A stretch of 64,000 nucleotides of DNA from Streptomyces sp. VRA16 Mangrove soil (GTDB taxonomy: Bacteria > Actinomycetota > Actinomycetes > Streptomycetales > Streptomycetaceae). The position numbers and the translations under genes were made by a program. This document shows, one piece after another, positions 8,211 to 16,562 of the stretch. The notes under the pieces are model-generated. The model searched no databases and was not told where the DNA came from. It was given only the letters and a program-made list of their open reading frames with translations. Each line of letters begins with the position of its first letter. Positions within the stretch are counted from its first letter, which is position 1. The stretch lies in assembly GCF_017377775.1 (NCBI RefSeq), contig NZ_JAFVLN010000004.1:372001-436000 (forward strand). The letters are read 5' to 3'.

Positions 8211-9544
8211 GTGATCTGTACGACGAGCATCAGGAGTTCGAGGATGGTGCGGCCGGCGCCGACGACGCGCAGGAGCGCACCTTCGCCGCGCTGCCGTCCA
8301 TCCAGGGCAAGGGCTTTGCCGCCACCTGGTGGGGTCAGGCGTGGCTGAAGGCCCTGGAGGACACGGCGCTCGACCTTCAGCAGCTCAAGGCGGGCCGGAG
8401 GCTGGCGCGGGCCGGGGCGGTCGGCGCGGTGACGGTGCGGCCCGGGCGCATCACCGCGCTCGTGGCGGACCGGCGCGGCGTCCAGCACCGCTCCGACGTG
8501 CTGCTGCAGCAGCTCGGCGGCGACGACTGGGACCGCTTCCTGGACATGGCCGTCGAGCGGTCGGCGCACATCGCTGCGCTCCTCGACCGTGAGATGCCGC
8601 CGCATCTGGTGGAGGACGCGGCGGCGGCCGGTGTCGAGCTGCTGCCGGGGATCGGCGACCTGGAGCCGCGGTGCGACTGCGACGCGTGGGACCACTGCGC
8701 GCACACGGCCGCCCTGAGCTACCAGGTGGCGCGGCTGCTCGACCAGGACCCGTTCGTGCTGCTCCTGCTGCGCGGCCGCGGCGAGCAGGCCCTGCTGGAC
8801 GAGCTCCAGGTGCGGAGCGCCGCGGCGGCGGAACCCGTGGCGCCCGCGGCGGAGCCGGAGGGCGTGGACGCCGCGGAGGCCTACGCGTCCGCGGTCGTGC
8901 TGCCGCCGCTGCCCGAGCCGCCGCCCCTGCCGGCCGAGCCCGGCCTGCCGCCCGCCCTGGACACGGAGACACCGCCGCCGGCGGACACGGACGTCGCCGC
9001 GCTGGAGTTCCTGGCTGCGCGGGCCGCCGCCGAGGCGCACCGGCTGCTGGCCGAGGCGCTGGGCCCGGGGCACGAACAGCGCGCCGCGGAGCCGGGGTTG
9101 ACCGTGGCGCAGGATGCCGCGCGGCTGGCGGCGGCGGGTCCCGGGCCGCACGTCGCGGCCCGCCTCGCCCACGCCTCGGGCCGGGACCGCGAGGGGCTCG
9201 CGTCGGCCGCCCGTGCCTGGGAGCACGGGGGCGTCGCAGCGCTGGCCGCCCTGGAGGACGACTGGACGCCCGACGCGAAGAGCGCCGCACGCGCGCGTGC
9301 GGCGCTCGAAGCGGCCTGGGAGGAGGACGAGCGGCCCGCCCTCAAGGGCTCGCGCGGCCGCTGGACGGTCTCCGGCGGCGACGCCCAGCTGCGCCTGGGC
9401 CGGGACGGGCGCTGGTGGCCGTACCGCAAGGAACGCGGCCGCTGGACGCCTGCGGGTCCCTCGGCGTCCGATCCGGCGTCCGCGCTGGTCACGGCCCTCG
9501 GCGCCGGCGACTCCCGGAAGGGTTCGGGAACCGGCATGGAGTAG
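8207..9544 (+). CDS. SWIM zinc-finger protein partnered with SNF2 ATPase
   Basis: A 445-residue protein with a SWIM motif, Cys156-x-Cys158-x5-Cys164-x-His166 (RCDCDAWDHCAHTAAL), a zinc-binding fold used for DNA or protein contact. The N-terminal part has FAATWWGQAWLKALE, common in this actinobacterial group. The region about 200-265 is a Pro/Ala/Glu-rich linker. The C-terminal 180 residues are helical and end in a Trp-rich WWPYRKERGRWTPAGP segment. Its start overlaps the SNF2 stop (ATGA), so a stoichiometric complex with the ATPase is likely. The biological role of such pairs is not established; DNA repair, transcription recycling or phage resistance are all possible. Confidence 0.85.
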   Translation: MSDLYDEHQEFEDGAAGADDAQERTFAALPSIQGKGFAATWWGQAWLKALEDTALDLQQLKAGRRLARAGAVGAVTVRPGRITALVADRRGVQHRSDVLLQQLGGDDWDRFLDMAVERSAHIAALLDREMPPHLVEDAAAAGVELLPGIGDLEPRCDCDAWDHCAHTAALSYQVARLLDQDPFVLLLLRGRGEQALLDELQVRSAAAAEPVAPAAEPEGVDAAEAYASAVVLPPLPEPPPLPAEPGLPPALDTETPPPADTDVAALEFLAARAAAEAHRLLAEALGPGHEQRAAEPGLTVAQDAARLAAAGPGPHVAARLAHASGRDREGLASAARAWEHGGVAALAALEDDWTPDAKSAARARAALEAAWEEDERPALKGSRGRWTVSGGDAQLRLGRDGRWWPYRKERGRWTPAGPSASDPASALVTALGAGDSRKGSGTGME

Positions 9545-9570
9545 TCCGACGGGACGAACGGCACGCGGCG

Positions 9571-9619
9571 GGTGATCGTGGGTGGACCTCCTTCCTCCGA
9601 GGGAGGCCACCGATCAGCC
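9571..9619 (+). terminator. nested hairpin between SWIM gene and rppA
   Basis: CCTCC (9587-9591) pairs with GGAGG (9602-9606) around a 10-nt loop. GGTGG (9581-9585) pairs with CCACC (9607-9611), and GATC (9574-9577) with GATC (9612-9615). There is no T-run. It may end the SNF2-SWIM transcript or act as an attenuator for rppA, which starts about 27 nt downstream. Confidence 0.45.
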
Positions 9620-9645
9620 GGGGGGCTACCAGAAGGCGCAGGCTC

Positions 9646-10728
9646 ATGGCGACTTTGTGCAGACCCGCTGTCTCCGTACCGGAACATGTGATCACCATGG
9701 AGGAGACACTCGCTCTGGCACGCTCCCACCACGCCGACCACCCTCAACTGCCGCTCGCGCTGCGCCTGATCGAGAACACCGGCGTACGCACCCGGCACAT
9801 CGTGCAGCCGATCGAGGAGACGCTGAAGCATCCCGGCTTCAAGGAGCGCAACGCCCTCTACGAGGCCGAGGCGAAAGCCCGGGTGCCGGCCGTGGTGCGG
9901 CGCGCGCTCGACGACGCGCAGCTGCTCACCACCGACATCGACGTGATCATCTACGTGTCGTGCACGGGCTTCATGATGCCGTCGCTGACCGCGTGGCTGA
10001 TCAACGAGATGGACTTCTCCAGCGACACCCGCCAGATACCGATAGCCCAGCTGGGCTGTGCGGCGGGCGGTGCGGCGGTGAACCGGGCGCACGACTTCTG
10101 CACGGCCTATCCGGACGCGAACGCGCTGATCGTGGCCTGCGAGTTCTGCTCGCTGTGCTACCAGCCCACGGACCTGGGCGTGGGCTCCCTGTTGTCGAAC
10201 GGGCTCTTCGGCGACGGAGTGGCGGCCGCCGTGGTGCGCGGCCGCGGCGGGACCGGCATCTCCCTGGAGCGCAACGGCTCGTACCTGATCCCGAAGACCG
10301 AGGACTGGATCGCGTACGACGTCCGCGCCACCGGCTTCCACTTCATGCTCGACAAGCGGGTGCCGACGACGATGGAGCCGCTGGCCCCGGCGCTCAAGCA
10401 GTTGGCGGGCGAGCACGGCTGGGACGCCTCCGACCTGGACTTCTACATCATCCACGCGGGCGGCCCGCGCATCCTCGACGACTTGAGCAAGTTCCTCCAA
10501 GTGCCGCCGGACGCCTTCCGGTTCAGCCGGGCCACGCTCACCGAGTACGGCAACATCGCCAGCGCCGTGGTCCTGGACGCGCTGCGCCGGCTCTTCGACG
10601 AGGGCGGCGCCCACGACACCGCGCGCGGCATGCTCGCCGGGTTCGGGCCCGGGATCACCGCGGAGATGTCCCTGGGCCGCTGGAACCGTCAGGACGGCCG
10701 CTCCGCGCCCGCGGAGGCCGCCGTATGA
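9646..10728 (+). CDS. rppA: 1,3,6,8-tetrahydroxynaphthalene synthase (type III polyketide synthase)
   Basis: A 360-residue chalcone-synthase-fold enzyme. It condenses five malonyl-CoA into 1,3,6,8-tetrahydroxynaphthalene, the precursor of flaviolin and the reddish-brown pigment. The triad falls exactly at the known RppA positions: Cys138 (AQLGCAAGG), His270 (YIIHAGGPR) and Asn303 (EYGNIAS). The lid and cyclisation region CEFCSLCYQPTD also matches RppA. ATG 9646 gives the standard length and has a weak AAGG ribosome site. The stop overlaps the ATG of the P450 gene, and a cupin follows, so the three form one operon. Spontaneous or cupin-catalysed oxidation of the product yields flaviolin. Confidence 0.95.
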   Translation: MATLCRPAVSVPEHVITMEETLALARSHHADHPQLPLALRLIENTGVRTRHIVQPIEETLKHPGFKERNALYEAEAKARVPAVVRRALDDAQLLTTDIDVIIYVSCTGFMMPSLTAWLINEMDFSSDTRQIPIAQLGCAAGGAAVNRAHDFCTAYPDANALIVACEFCSLCYQPTDLGVGSLLSNGLFGDGVAAAVVRGRGGTGISLERNGSYLIPKTEDWIAYDVRATGFHFMLDKRVPTTMEPLAPALKQLAGEHGWDASDLDFYIIHAGGPRILDDLSKFLQVPPDAFRFSRATLTEYGNIASAVVLDALRRLFDEGGAHDTARGMLAGFGPGITAEMSLGRWNRQDGRSAPAEAAV

Positions 10729-11945
10729 CCGAGGACACCACCCTGCGGCCGCCGGTCCGCCAGTGGCCCGCTCTGGACCTGCACGGCGTCGACTTCGACC
10801 CGGTTCTCACCCGGCTGATGCGGGAGGGCCCGGTGACACGGATCCAGCTGCCCAACGGCGAGGGCTGGGCGTGGCTGGTGACGCGCTACGAGGACGTGCG
10901 GACCGTCACGAACGACTCGCGCTTCAGCCGCGAGGCCGTCGTGGGGCGTCAAGTGACGCGCCTGGCACCGCACTTCATCCCGCAGGCGGGCGCCGTGGGG
11001 TTCGCGGACCCGCCCGACCACACACGGCTGCGGCGCTCGGTCGCGGCGGCGTTCACCGCGCGCGGCGTCGAGCGGCTGCGCACGCGCGCGCAGGAGCTGC
11101 TCGACGAGCTGGTGACGGGCATGCTCCGTGACGGGCCGCCGGCCGACCTCACCGAGCGGCTGCTGGTCCCGTTCCCGATCGCCGTGATCTGTGAGCTGAT
11201 GGGCGTGCCCGGCGAGGACCGGCACCTGATGCACACCTGGACGCAGCTGATCCTGTCGTCGGCGCACGGGGCCGAGGTCAGTGAGCGCGCCAAGAACGAG
11301 ATGTCGGCCTACTTCGCCCGGCTGATCCGCTCGCACGACGACGGCACGGGCGAGGACGTCGCCTCCTTGCTGGGCACGGCGGTCGGCGCGGGCGATCTGA
11401 CGGAGGACGAGGCGGTCGGCCTCGCGGTCCTGGTGCAGATCGGCGGCGAGGCCGTCACGAACAACAGCGGCAACATGGCCTACATCCTCCTCACCCGCCC
11501 CGATCTCGCCGAACGGCTGCGCGCCGAGCCCGCGCTGCGTCCGCAGGCCATCGACGAGCTGCTGCGCTACATCCCGCACCGCAGCGCGGTCGGTCTGTCG
11601 CGCATCGCCCTGGAGGACGTCGACGTCGCGGGGGTGCGGATCTGCGAAGGGGATCCGATCTACGTCTCGTACCTGGCGGCCAATCGCGATCCGGACGTCT
11701 TCCCCGACCCCGATCGCATCGACTTCGACCGTGCGCCGAATCCGCACGTCTCGTTCGGTTTCGGCCCGCACTACTGCGTGGGCGGCATGCTGGCGAGGCT
11801 GGAGTCGGAGCTTCTGGTGGGCGCCCTGCTGGACCGCTTCCGCGAGCTGCGCCTCGCGGTGCCCGCGGAGCGGGTCCCCTTCCGCAAGGGGGCCCTGATC
11901 CGCGGGCCCGAGGCGGTTCCGGTGACCTGGTCGGCGGACGGATGA
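10725..11945 (+). CDS. cytochrome P450, CYP158A2-like flaviolin-coupling enzyme
   Basis: A 406-residue P450. The haem ligand is Cys351 in FGFGPHYCVGG, and ExxR is ELLR (278-281). The I-helix reads GGEAVTNN: the usual acid-threonine pair is replaced by Glu242-Ala243, as in CYP158A2, where a hydroxyl of the substrate replaces the missing Thr in proton delivery. With a two-residue offset from CYP158A2, Arg69, Ile85, His285 and Arg286 coincide with its substrate-contacting positions. This favours oxidative C-C coupling of flaviolin into dimers and trimers. It overlaps both neighbours (ATGA), within the rppA operon. Confidence 0.9.
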   Translation: MTEDTTLRPPVRQWPALDLHGVDFDPVLTRLMREGPVTRIQLPNGEGWAWLVTRYEDVRTVTNDSRFSREAVVGRQVTRLAPHFIPQAGAVGFADPPDHTRLRRSVAAAFTARGVERLRTRAQELLDELVTGMLRDGPPADLTERLLVPFPIAVICELMGVPGEDRHLMHTWTQLILSSAHGAEVSERAKNEMSAYFARLIRSHDDGTGEDVASLLGTAVGAGDLTEDEAVGLAVLVQIGGEAVTNNSGNMAYILLTRPDLAERLRAEPALRPQAIDELLRYIPHRSAVGLSRIALEDVDVAGVRICEGDPIYVSYLAANRDPDVFPDPDRIDFDRAPNPHVSFGFGPHYCVGGMLARLESELLVGALLDRFRELRLAVPAERVPFRKGALIRGPEAVPVTWSADG

Positions 11946-12487
11946 CGGCGCTGACACCGCCGGAGGGACTGCTGGTGCCGCCGGGACACGGTCGTACCGT
12001 GCACACGGCGGCCCAGCAGGTCACCTTCAAGGTCACCGGAAACCATTCGCGCAGCGCCTCCAGCTTCGAGGTCGTGGTCCCTCCCGGCTTCGACGTGGGC
12101 GCCCATGTCCACACCCGCAGCGAGGAGTTGTTCTACGTCCTCGAAGGCGAGCTGGACGTCCTCGCCTTCGAGCCGCGGGTGCGCACCCCGGACAGCTGGC
12201 AGCGCTGGCAGTCCCCTTCGGGGAACAAGGTGGTGCGGGCGACCCCCGGCACGGTCATCGTGGTGCCGCCGGGCTGCCCGCACGCGTTCGCCAACCCGAC
12301 GGACACGCCCGCGAAGATGTTCTTCCAGGCCTCTCCCCCGCCCGACCACGAGCACTACTTCGAGGAACTCCTGGAGATCCTCTCCGCGGACGGGCCGCCG
12401 GATCACGCGGCGATCGCCGATCTCCGCTCCCGGTACGACATCGAGCAGTTGACGCCGCTGCGGCACGGCACCGTGAAGACCGGCTAG
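11942..12487 (+). CDS. cupin quinone-forming monooxygenase of the rppA cluster
   Basis: A 181-residue single-domain cupin. Motif 1 is GAHVHTRSEELFYVLEGELDV (His-x-His and Glu as metal ligands), motif 2 is VVPPGCPHAFANP (His). Cupins next to rppA (MomA type) oxidise tetrahydroxynaphthalene to flaviolin, the substrate of the P450; this fits the position as third gene of the operon, starting at an ATGA overlap with the P450 stop. Its stop overlaps by two to four bases the stop of the convergent acyl-CoA dehydrogenase gene. Confidence 0.85.
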   Translation: MTALTPPEGLLVPPGHGRTVHTAAQQVTFKVTGNHSRSASSFEVVVPPGFDVGAHVHTRSEELFYVLEGELDVLAFEPRVRTPDSWQRWQSPSGNKVVRATPGTVIVVPPGCPHAFANPTDTPAKMFFQASPPPDHEHYFEELLEILSADGPPDHAAIADLRSRYDIEQLTPLRHGTVKTG

Positions 12488-13710
12488 CGGATCGGCATCC
12501 CCGAGAGGGTGCGGGCGATGACCAGGCGCTGGATCTCGCTCGTACCCTCGAAGATCGTGTAGATCGCCGCGTCGCGGTGCATGCGCTCCACGGGGTACTC
12601 GCGCGTGAAGCCGTTGCCGCCGAGAATCTGGATCGCCTGGGCGGTGACCTTCTTGGCGGTCTCGCTCGCGAACAGCTTGGACATGGAGCCCTCGGCGTTC
12701 TCGAACTTCTTGCCGGTGGTCGCCATCCAGGAGGCGCGCCACACCAGAAGGCGGGCGGCGTCGATCTGCGTACGCATGTCCGCGAGCTGGAAGGCCACGC
12801 CCTGGTTGTCGATGATCGGGCGGCCGAACTGCTCACGCGTCTTGGCGTACTCCAGGGCCTCTTCGTACGCGGCGCGGGCCGTGCCCACCGCCATCGCGCC
12901 GACGGCCGGACGGGACGCCTCGAAGGTCGCCATGGCGGCGTTCTTCACGCGCTCGCCGCCCTTGGCGGCCTTCTCCCGCGCGCGGGCCAGGCGCTCGTCG
13001 AGCTTGTCCTTGCCGCCGAGCAGGCAGGAGCCGGGGACGCGCACGTTCTCCAGGACGACCTCGGCGGTGTGCGAGGCGCGGATGCCGTGCTTCTTGAACT
13101 TCTGGCCCTGGGACAGGCCCGGGGTGTTCGGCGGCACGATGAAGGAGGCGTGCCCCTTGGAGCCGAGCGCGGGGTCGATGGAGGCCACGACCACGTGGAC
13201 GTTGGCGATGCCGCCGTTCGTCGCCCACGTCTTGGTGCCGTTCAGGACCCACTCGTCCTTGGCCTCGTCGTAGACGGCACGCGTACGCATGGAAGCGACG
13301 TCCGAGCCGGCGTCCGGCTCCGAGGAACAAAAAGCGGCCACCTTCACGTCGTTCACGTCGCCGTACATCTGCGGGATCCAGGTGCCGATCTGCTCCTCGG
13401 TGCCGTTGGCGAGGACGCCGACCGCCGCGAGACCGGTGCCGACGATCGACAGGGCGATGCCCGCGTCGCCCCAGAACAGCTCCTCCATGGCCATCGGGAT
13501 GCCCAGACCGCTCGGGTCGAAGAACTGCTGCGCATAGAAGTCGAGAGAGTAGATTCCGATCTTGGCCGCTTCCTGGATGACCGGCCAGGGAGTCTCCTCG
13601 CGCTCGTCCCACTCGGCGGCCGCGGGGCGGATCACATCGGCGGCGAAGCCGTGCAGCCAGTCACGGACTTCCTTCTGCTCGTCGTTGAGATCCATTGTGA
13701 ACTCGGCCAT
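12484..13710 (-). CDS. acyl-CoA dehydrogenase
   Basis: A 408-residue FAD-dependent acyl-CoA dehydrogenase that introduces the alpha-beta double bond into acyl-CoA in beta-oxidation. It has the three-part fold: N-terminal helices (about 1-120), a beta-barrel with AFCSSEPDAGSD (FAD contact), and a C-terminal helical domain with REQFGRPIIDNQ and ILGGNGFTREYPVERMHRDA. The catalytic base is Glu388 in IFEGTSEIQ. An extra charged helix at about 220-250 (LARAREKAAKGGERVKN) is notable. It is divergent from a TetR gene, and the gap holds two palindromes matching operator sites, so it is probably repressed by that TetR and induced by an acyl-CoA. Confidence 0.93.
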   Translation of the reverse strand: MAEFTMDLNDEQKEVRDWLHGFAADVIRPAAAEWDEREETPWPVIQEAAKIGIYSLDFYAQQFFDPSGLGIPMAMEELFWGDAGIALSIVGTGLAAVGVLANGTEEQIGTWIPQMYGDVNDVKVAAFCSSEPDAGSDVASMRTRAVYDEAKDEWVLNGTKTWATNGGIANVHVVVASIDPALGSKGHASFIVPPNTPGLSQGQKFKKHGIRASHTAEVVLENVRVPGSCLLGGKDKLDERLARAREKAAKGGERVKNAAMATFEASRPAVGAMAVGTARAAYEEALEYAKTREQFGRPIIDNQGVAFQLADMRTQIDAARLLVWRASWMATTGKKFENAEGSMSKLFASETAKKVTAQAIQILGGNGFTREYPVERMHRDAAIYTIFEGTSEIQRLVIARTLSGMPIR

Positions 13711-13740
13711 GACCCCTCCAGGGCTGCGTACACTGCATAT

Positions 13741-13779
13741 GTTACTTGCGGTAACGAGAGTCTGTTACTCGCCAGTAGC
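13741..13779. promoter_or_regulatory. two palindromic operators between acyl-CoA dehydrogenase and TetR genes
   Basis: GTTAC-TTGCG-GTAAC (13741-13755) and GTTACT-CGCC-AGTAGC (13764-13779) are two related inverted repeats in the 163-bp divergent gap. They are the natural binding sites for the adjacent TetR protein. Confidence 0.6.
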
Positions 13780-13873
13780 CCATGTCAACCTCCGAGTGCG
13801 CGTTCGATCCCGCACGGGCCGTGAGTGTTACCTTTCGCGTGCGTCAAGCAATCGCACGGGCGGGGAGATCGTC

Positions 13874-14527
13874 ATGGAGACCACACAGCGGACCGATCAG
13901 CGCGCGGAACAGCAGTCCGCCGCCGAGCGCCGGCGGCGTGAGCTGCTGGAGGCCGCGGACCGCGTGGTGCTCAGGGACGGACCCGGCGCGTCGATGAACG
14001 CGATCGCCGCCGAGGCCGGGATCACCAAGCCGATCCTGTACCGGCACTTCGGCGACAAGGGCGGCCTGTACGCGGCCCTGGCCAAGCGGCACACGGACGC
14101 CCTTCTGGCCTCCCTGCGCGCGGCCCTGGACGCCCCGGCGGAGCGCCGCGAGCGCGTCGAGGCGACCCTCGACACCTACCTCGCGGCGATCGAGGCCAGG
14201 CCCCAGGTCTACCGGTTCCTGATGCATCCGGCGGAGGGCGCCCCCGTCGAGGCGGGTTTCGACGTCGGCCGCCACTCCGCGCCGCTGCTGCGCCGCATGG
14301 GCGAGGAACTGGCCGAGGTCATCGAGGAGCGCGTCGATCTCGGCCCCGGCAGCGCGCAGCTCGCGCGCGTGTGGGGGCACGGGATCGTCGGCATGATGCA
14401 CGCCGCCGGCGACTGGTGGCTCGGTGAACGGCCGTGCACCCGGGCCGAGTTGGTGCGCGGGCTCGCCGACCTGCTGTGGGGGCGGCTCGCCGCGGCGGGC
14501 GACAAGGTGGGCGGTCCCGGGTTCTGA
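13874..14527 (+). CDS. TetR family transcriptional regulator
   Basis: A 217-residue repressor. The N-terminal helix-turn-helix covers about residues 20-65, with MNAIAAEAGITKPILYRHFGDKGGLYAAL the characteristic TetR recognition segment. The C-terminal ligand domain contains YLAAIEARPQVYRFLMHP and WGHGIVGMMHAAGDWWL. ATG 13874 was chosen because the helix-turn-helix begins about 20 residues later and a GGGGAG ribosome site precedes it. It is divergent from the acyl-CoA dehydrogenase and most likely controls that gene and itself through the paired palindromes between them. The ligand is probably an acyl-CoA. Confidence 0.9.
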   Translation: METTQRTDQRAEQQSAAERRRRELLEAADRVVLRDGPGASMNAIAAEAGITKPILYRHFGDKGGLYAALAKRHTDALLASLRAALDAPAERRERVEATLDTYLAAIEARPQVYRFLMHPAEGAPVEAGFDVGRHSAPLLRRMGEELAEVIEERVDLGPGSAQLARVWGHGIVGMMHAAGDWWLGERPCTRAELVRGLADLLWGRLAAAGDKVGGPGF

Positions 14528-14550
14528 CCGGTTCCGCCCCCGGCCCCGTC

Positions 14551-14564
14551 ACGTGCGCGCACGT
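14551..14564. terminator. 14-bp palindrome between convergent genes
   Basis: ACGTGCGCGCACGT is a perfect palindrome lying between the TetR stop (14527) and the deformylase stop (14619). It could serve as a weak bidirectional transcription stop. Confidence 0.3.
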
Positions 14565-14618
14565 CGTGGGGGGTCGCGTCCACGCGGCGGAGCCGCACCT
14601 CGACGCAGCCCCGCGCCG

Positions 14619-15167
14619 CTATCGGGACGTCTTGCCCCAGGGCGCCTTCGCTGCCTGCCGCAGGACCCGACTGCGCCTCCACCCCGTCACCCGGTCCGTG
14701 TAGACCGTGCCCGCCAGGTGGTCGCACTCGTGCTGCAGACAGCGGGCGAACCACCCCGTGCCGTGAAGGACGACGGGGTCGCCGTGCAGGTCCTGGCCCT
14801 CCACGCGCGCGTGGTCGAAGCGCGGGGTGCCGGCCTCCAGGCCCGGCAGCGAGAGGCAGCCCTCGGGGCCGCGGATCACGACGCCGTCCGCCTCGACGAG
14901 CCGCGGATTCACCACGTACCCGACGTGCCGCACATCGTCGTCGTCCTCGCAGTCGTACACGAAGACGCGCAGCGCTTCACCGATCTGGTTGGCGGCGAGG
15001 CCGACGCCCTGGGCGGCGTACATCGTCGCGAACATGTCCTCGACGAGCCGGGTGAGCGAGGGCCCGAAGTCCGTGACGTCGGCGCACGGGCGGTGCAGCA
15101 CGGGGTCACCGAGCAGGGTCAGGGGTCGTACGTGTCCGGAAGAGCCCGGGATAGAGCCGTGTCGCAT
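14619..15167 (-). CDS. def: peptide deformylase
   Basis: A 182-residue metalloenzyme that removes the formyl group from the first Met of new proteins. All three deformylase motifs are present: GVGLAANQ (54-61), EGCLS (102-106, Cys is a metal ligand) and HECDH (146-150, two His ligands and the catalytic Glu). A patch DCEDDDDV at about 72-79 is a local acidic insertion. This is probably one of several deformylases, as streptomycetes usually carry paralogues. It is divergent from murT. Confidence 0.92.
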   Translation of the reverse strand: MRHGSIPGSSGHVRPLTLLGDPVLHRPCADVTDFGPSLTRLVEDMFATMYAAQGVGLAANQIGEALRVFVYDCEDDDDVRHVGYVVNPRLVEADGVVIRGPEGCLSLPGLEAGTPRFDHARVEGQDLHGDPVVLHGTGWFARCLQHECDHLAGTVYTDRVTGWRRSRVLRQAAKAPWGKTSR

Positions 15168-15296
15168 GGCCGTAAGGGTACGGTCGAGCGGTACCCCGAG
15201 CCGCAGTTCGGGCTTGTCAGAGGATCTCGATAGGCTGAGGCCGGAAAGCGATGCCGGGGGCAGGCGCGGCGCCGTACGCAAGGAGGACCCAAGAAG

Positions 15297-16535
15297 ATGG
15301 CAGGCAACTCGGAGTCGATGACTCCGCGGGCCAAGCTCGCCGTGACGGCGGGCAAGGCCGCGGCCGCGGTGTCGCGCGCGGCGGGCCGCGGCAGCGGTTC
15401 GGTGATCGGCGGCAAGGTCGCGCTCAAGCTCGACCCCGAGCTGCTCGGACGGCTCGCCCAGCACCTGGACGTGGTGCTCGTCTCGGCCACGAACGGCAAG
15501 ACGACCACCACCCGCCTCATCGCCGAGGCGCTGCGCGCCAGCGGCGAGGTCGTGTCGAACGCGCTGGGCGCGAACATGCCTGCCGGTATCACCTCCGCGC
15601 TGGCCGGCGGCTCCGACGCCAAGTTCGGCGTCATCGAGGTCGACGAGAAGTACCTCGCCGGCGTCGCCCGTGACGTGGACCCGAAGGCGATCGCGCTGCT
15701 CAATCTCTCGCGCGACCAGCTGGACCGCGCCGCCGAGACCCGCATGCTCGCCGAGAAGTGGCGCGAAGGGCTCGCCGGTTCGAAGGCGATCGTCATCGCG
15801 AACTCCGACGACCCGCTGGTCGTGTGGGCCGCGTCCTCCTCGCCGAACGTGGTGTGGGTCGCCGCGGGCCAGGAGTGGAAGGACGACGCCTGGTCCTGCC
15901 CGGCCTGCGGCGGCGTGATGCAGCGCCCCGGCGACGACTGGTTCTGCGGCGAGTGCGGTTTCCGCCGGCCGACCGCGAGCTGGGCGCTGCAGGGCGACTA
16001 CGTCCTCGACCCGCACGGCTCCGCCTGGCCGATCCACCTCCAGCTGCCGGGCCGTGCCAACAAGGCGAACGCGGCCACCTCCGCCGCCGTGGCCGCCTGC
16101 TTCGGCGTGCCGCCGCAGGTCGCCCTGGAGCGCATGTACCAGGTGCAGGCCGTGGCCGGCCGCTACGACGTCGTGCAGTTCCTCAACCGCGACCTGCGGC
16201 TGCTGCTCGCGAAGAACCCGGCGGGCTGGCTCGAAACGTTCACTCTGATCGACCCGCCGCCGACCCCGGTGATCCTTTCGGTCAACGCACGCGGTGCGGA
16301 CGGCACCGACACCTCCTGGCTGTGGGACGTCGACTACACGCGTCTGGCCGGGCACCCGATCGCCGTCATCGGCGACCGCAAGCTCGACCTCGCGGTGCGT
16401 CTTGAGGTGGCGGGCCTGCAGTTCCAGGTCTGCGACACCCTCGACCAGGCCGTGCAGGCGTCCCCGCCCGGCCGGATCGAACTGATCGCCAACTACACCG
16501 CGTTCCAGGACGTCCGCCGCCGCGTCGGCAACTGA
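15297..16535 (+). CDS. murT: lipid II isoglutaminyl synthase, MurT subunit
   Basis: A 412-residue Mur-ligase-like protein. The ATP loop is ATNGKTTTTR (64-73). The region 201-220 has the MurT Cys4 ribbon (CPAC...CGEC), and the C-terminal DUF1727 domain (about 300-412) carries the end motif NYTAFQDVRRR. With GatD it amidates D-Glu of lipid II to D-isoglutamine, a step needed for peptidoglycan crosslinking. A GGAGG ribosome site precedes the ATG. GatD starts 27 bp downstream on the same strand, giving the canonical murT-gatD operon. Confidence 0.94.
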   Translation: MAGNSESMTPRAKLAVTAGKAAAAVSRAAGRGSGSVIGGKVALKLDPELLGRLAQHLDVVLVSATNGKTTTTRLIAEALRASGEVVSNALGANMPAGITSALAGGSDAKFGVIEVDEKYLAGVARDVDPKAIALLNLSRDQLDRAAETRMLAEKWREGLAGSKAIVIANSDDPLVVWAASSSPNVVWVAAGQEWKDDAWSCPACGGVMQRPGDDWFCGECGFRRPTASWALQGDYVLDPHGSAWPIHLQLPGRANKANAATSAAVAACFGVPPQVALERMYQVQAVAGRYDVVQFLNRDLRLLLAKNPAGWLETFTLIDPPPTPVILSVNARGADGTDTSWLWDVDYTRLAGHPIAVIGDRKLDLAVRLEVAGLQFQVCDTLDQAVQASPPGRIELIANYTAFQDVRRRVGN

Positions 16536-16562
16536 CCCGCGCACGAGAGCCAGCGAAGGATC

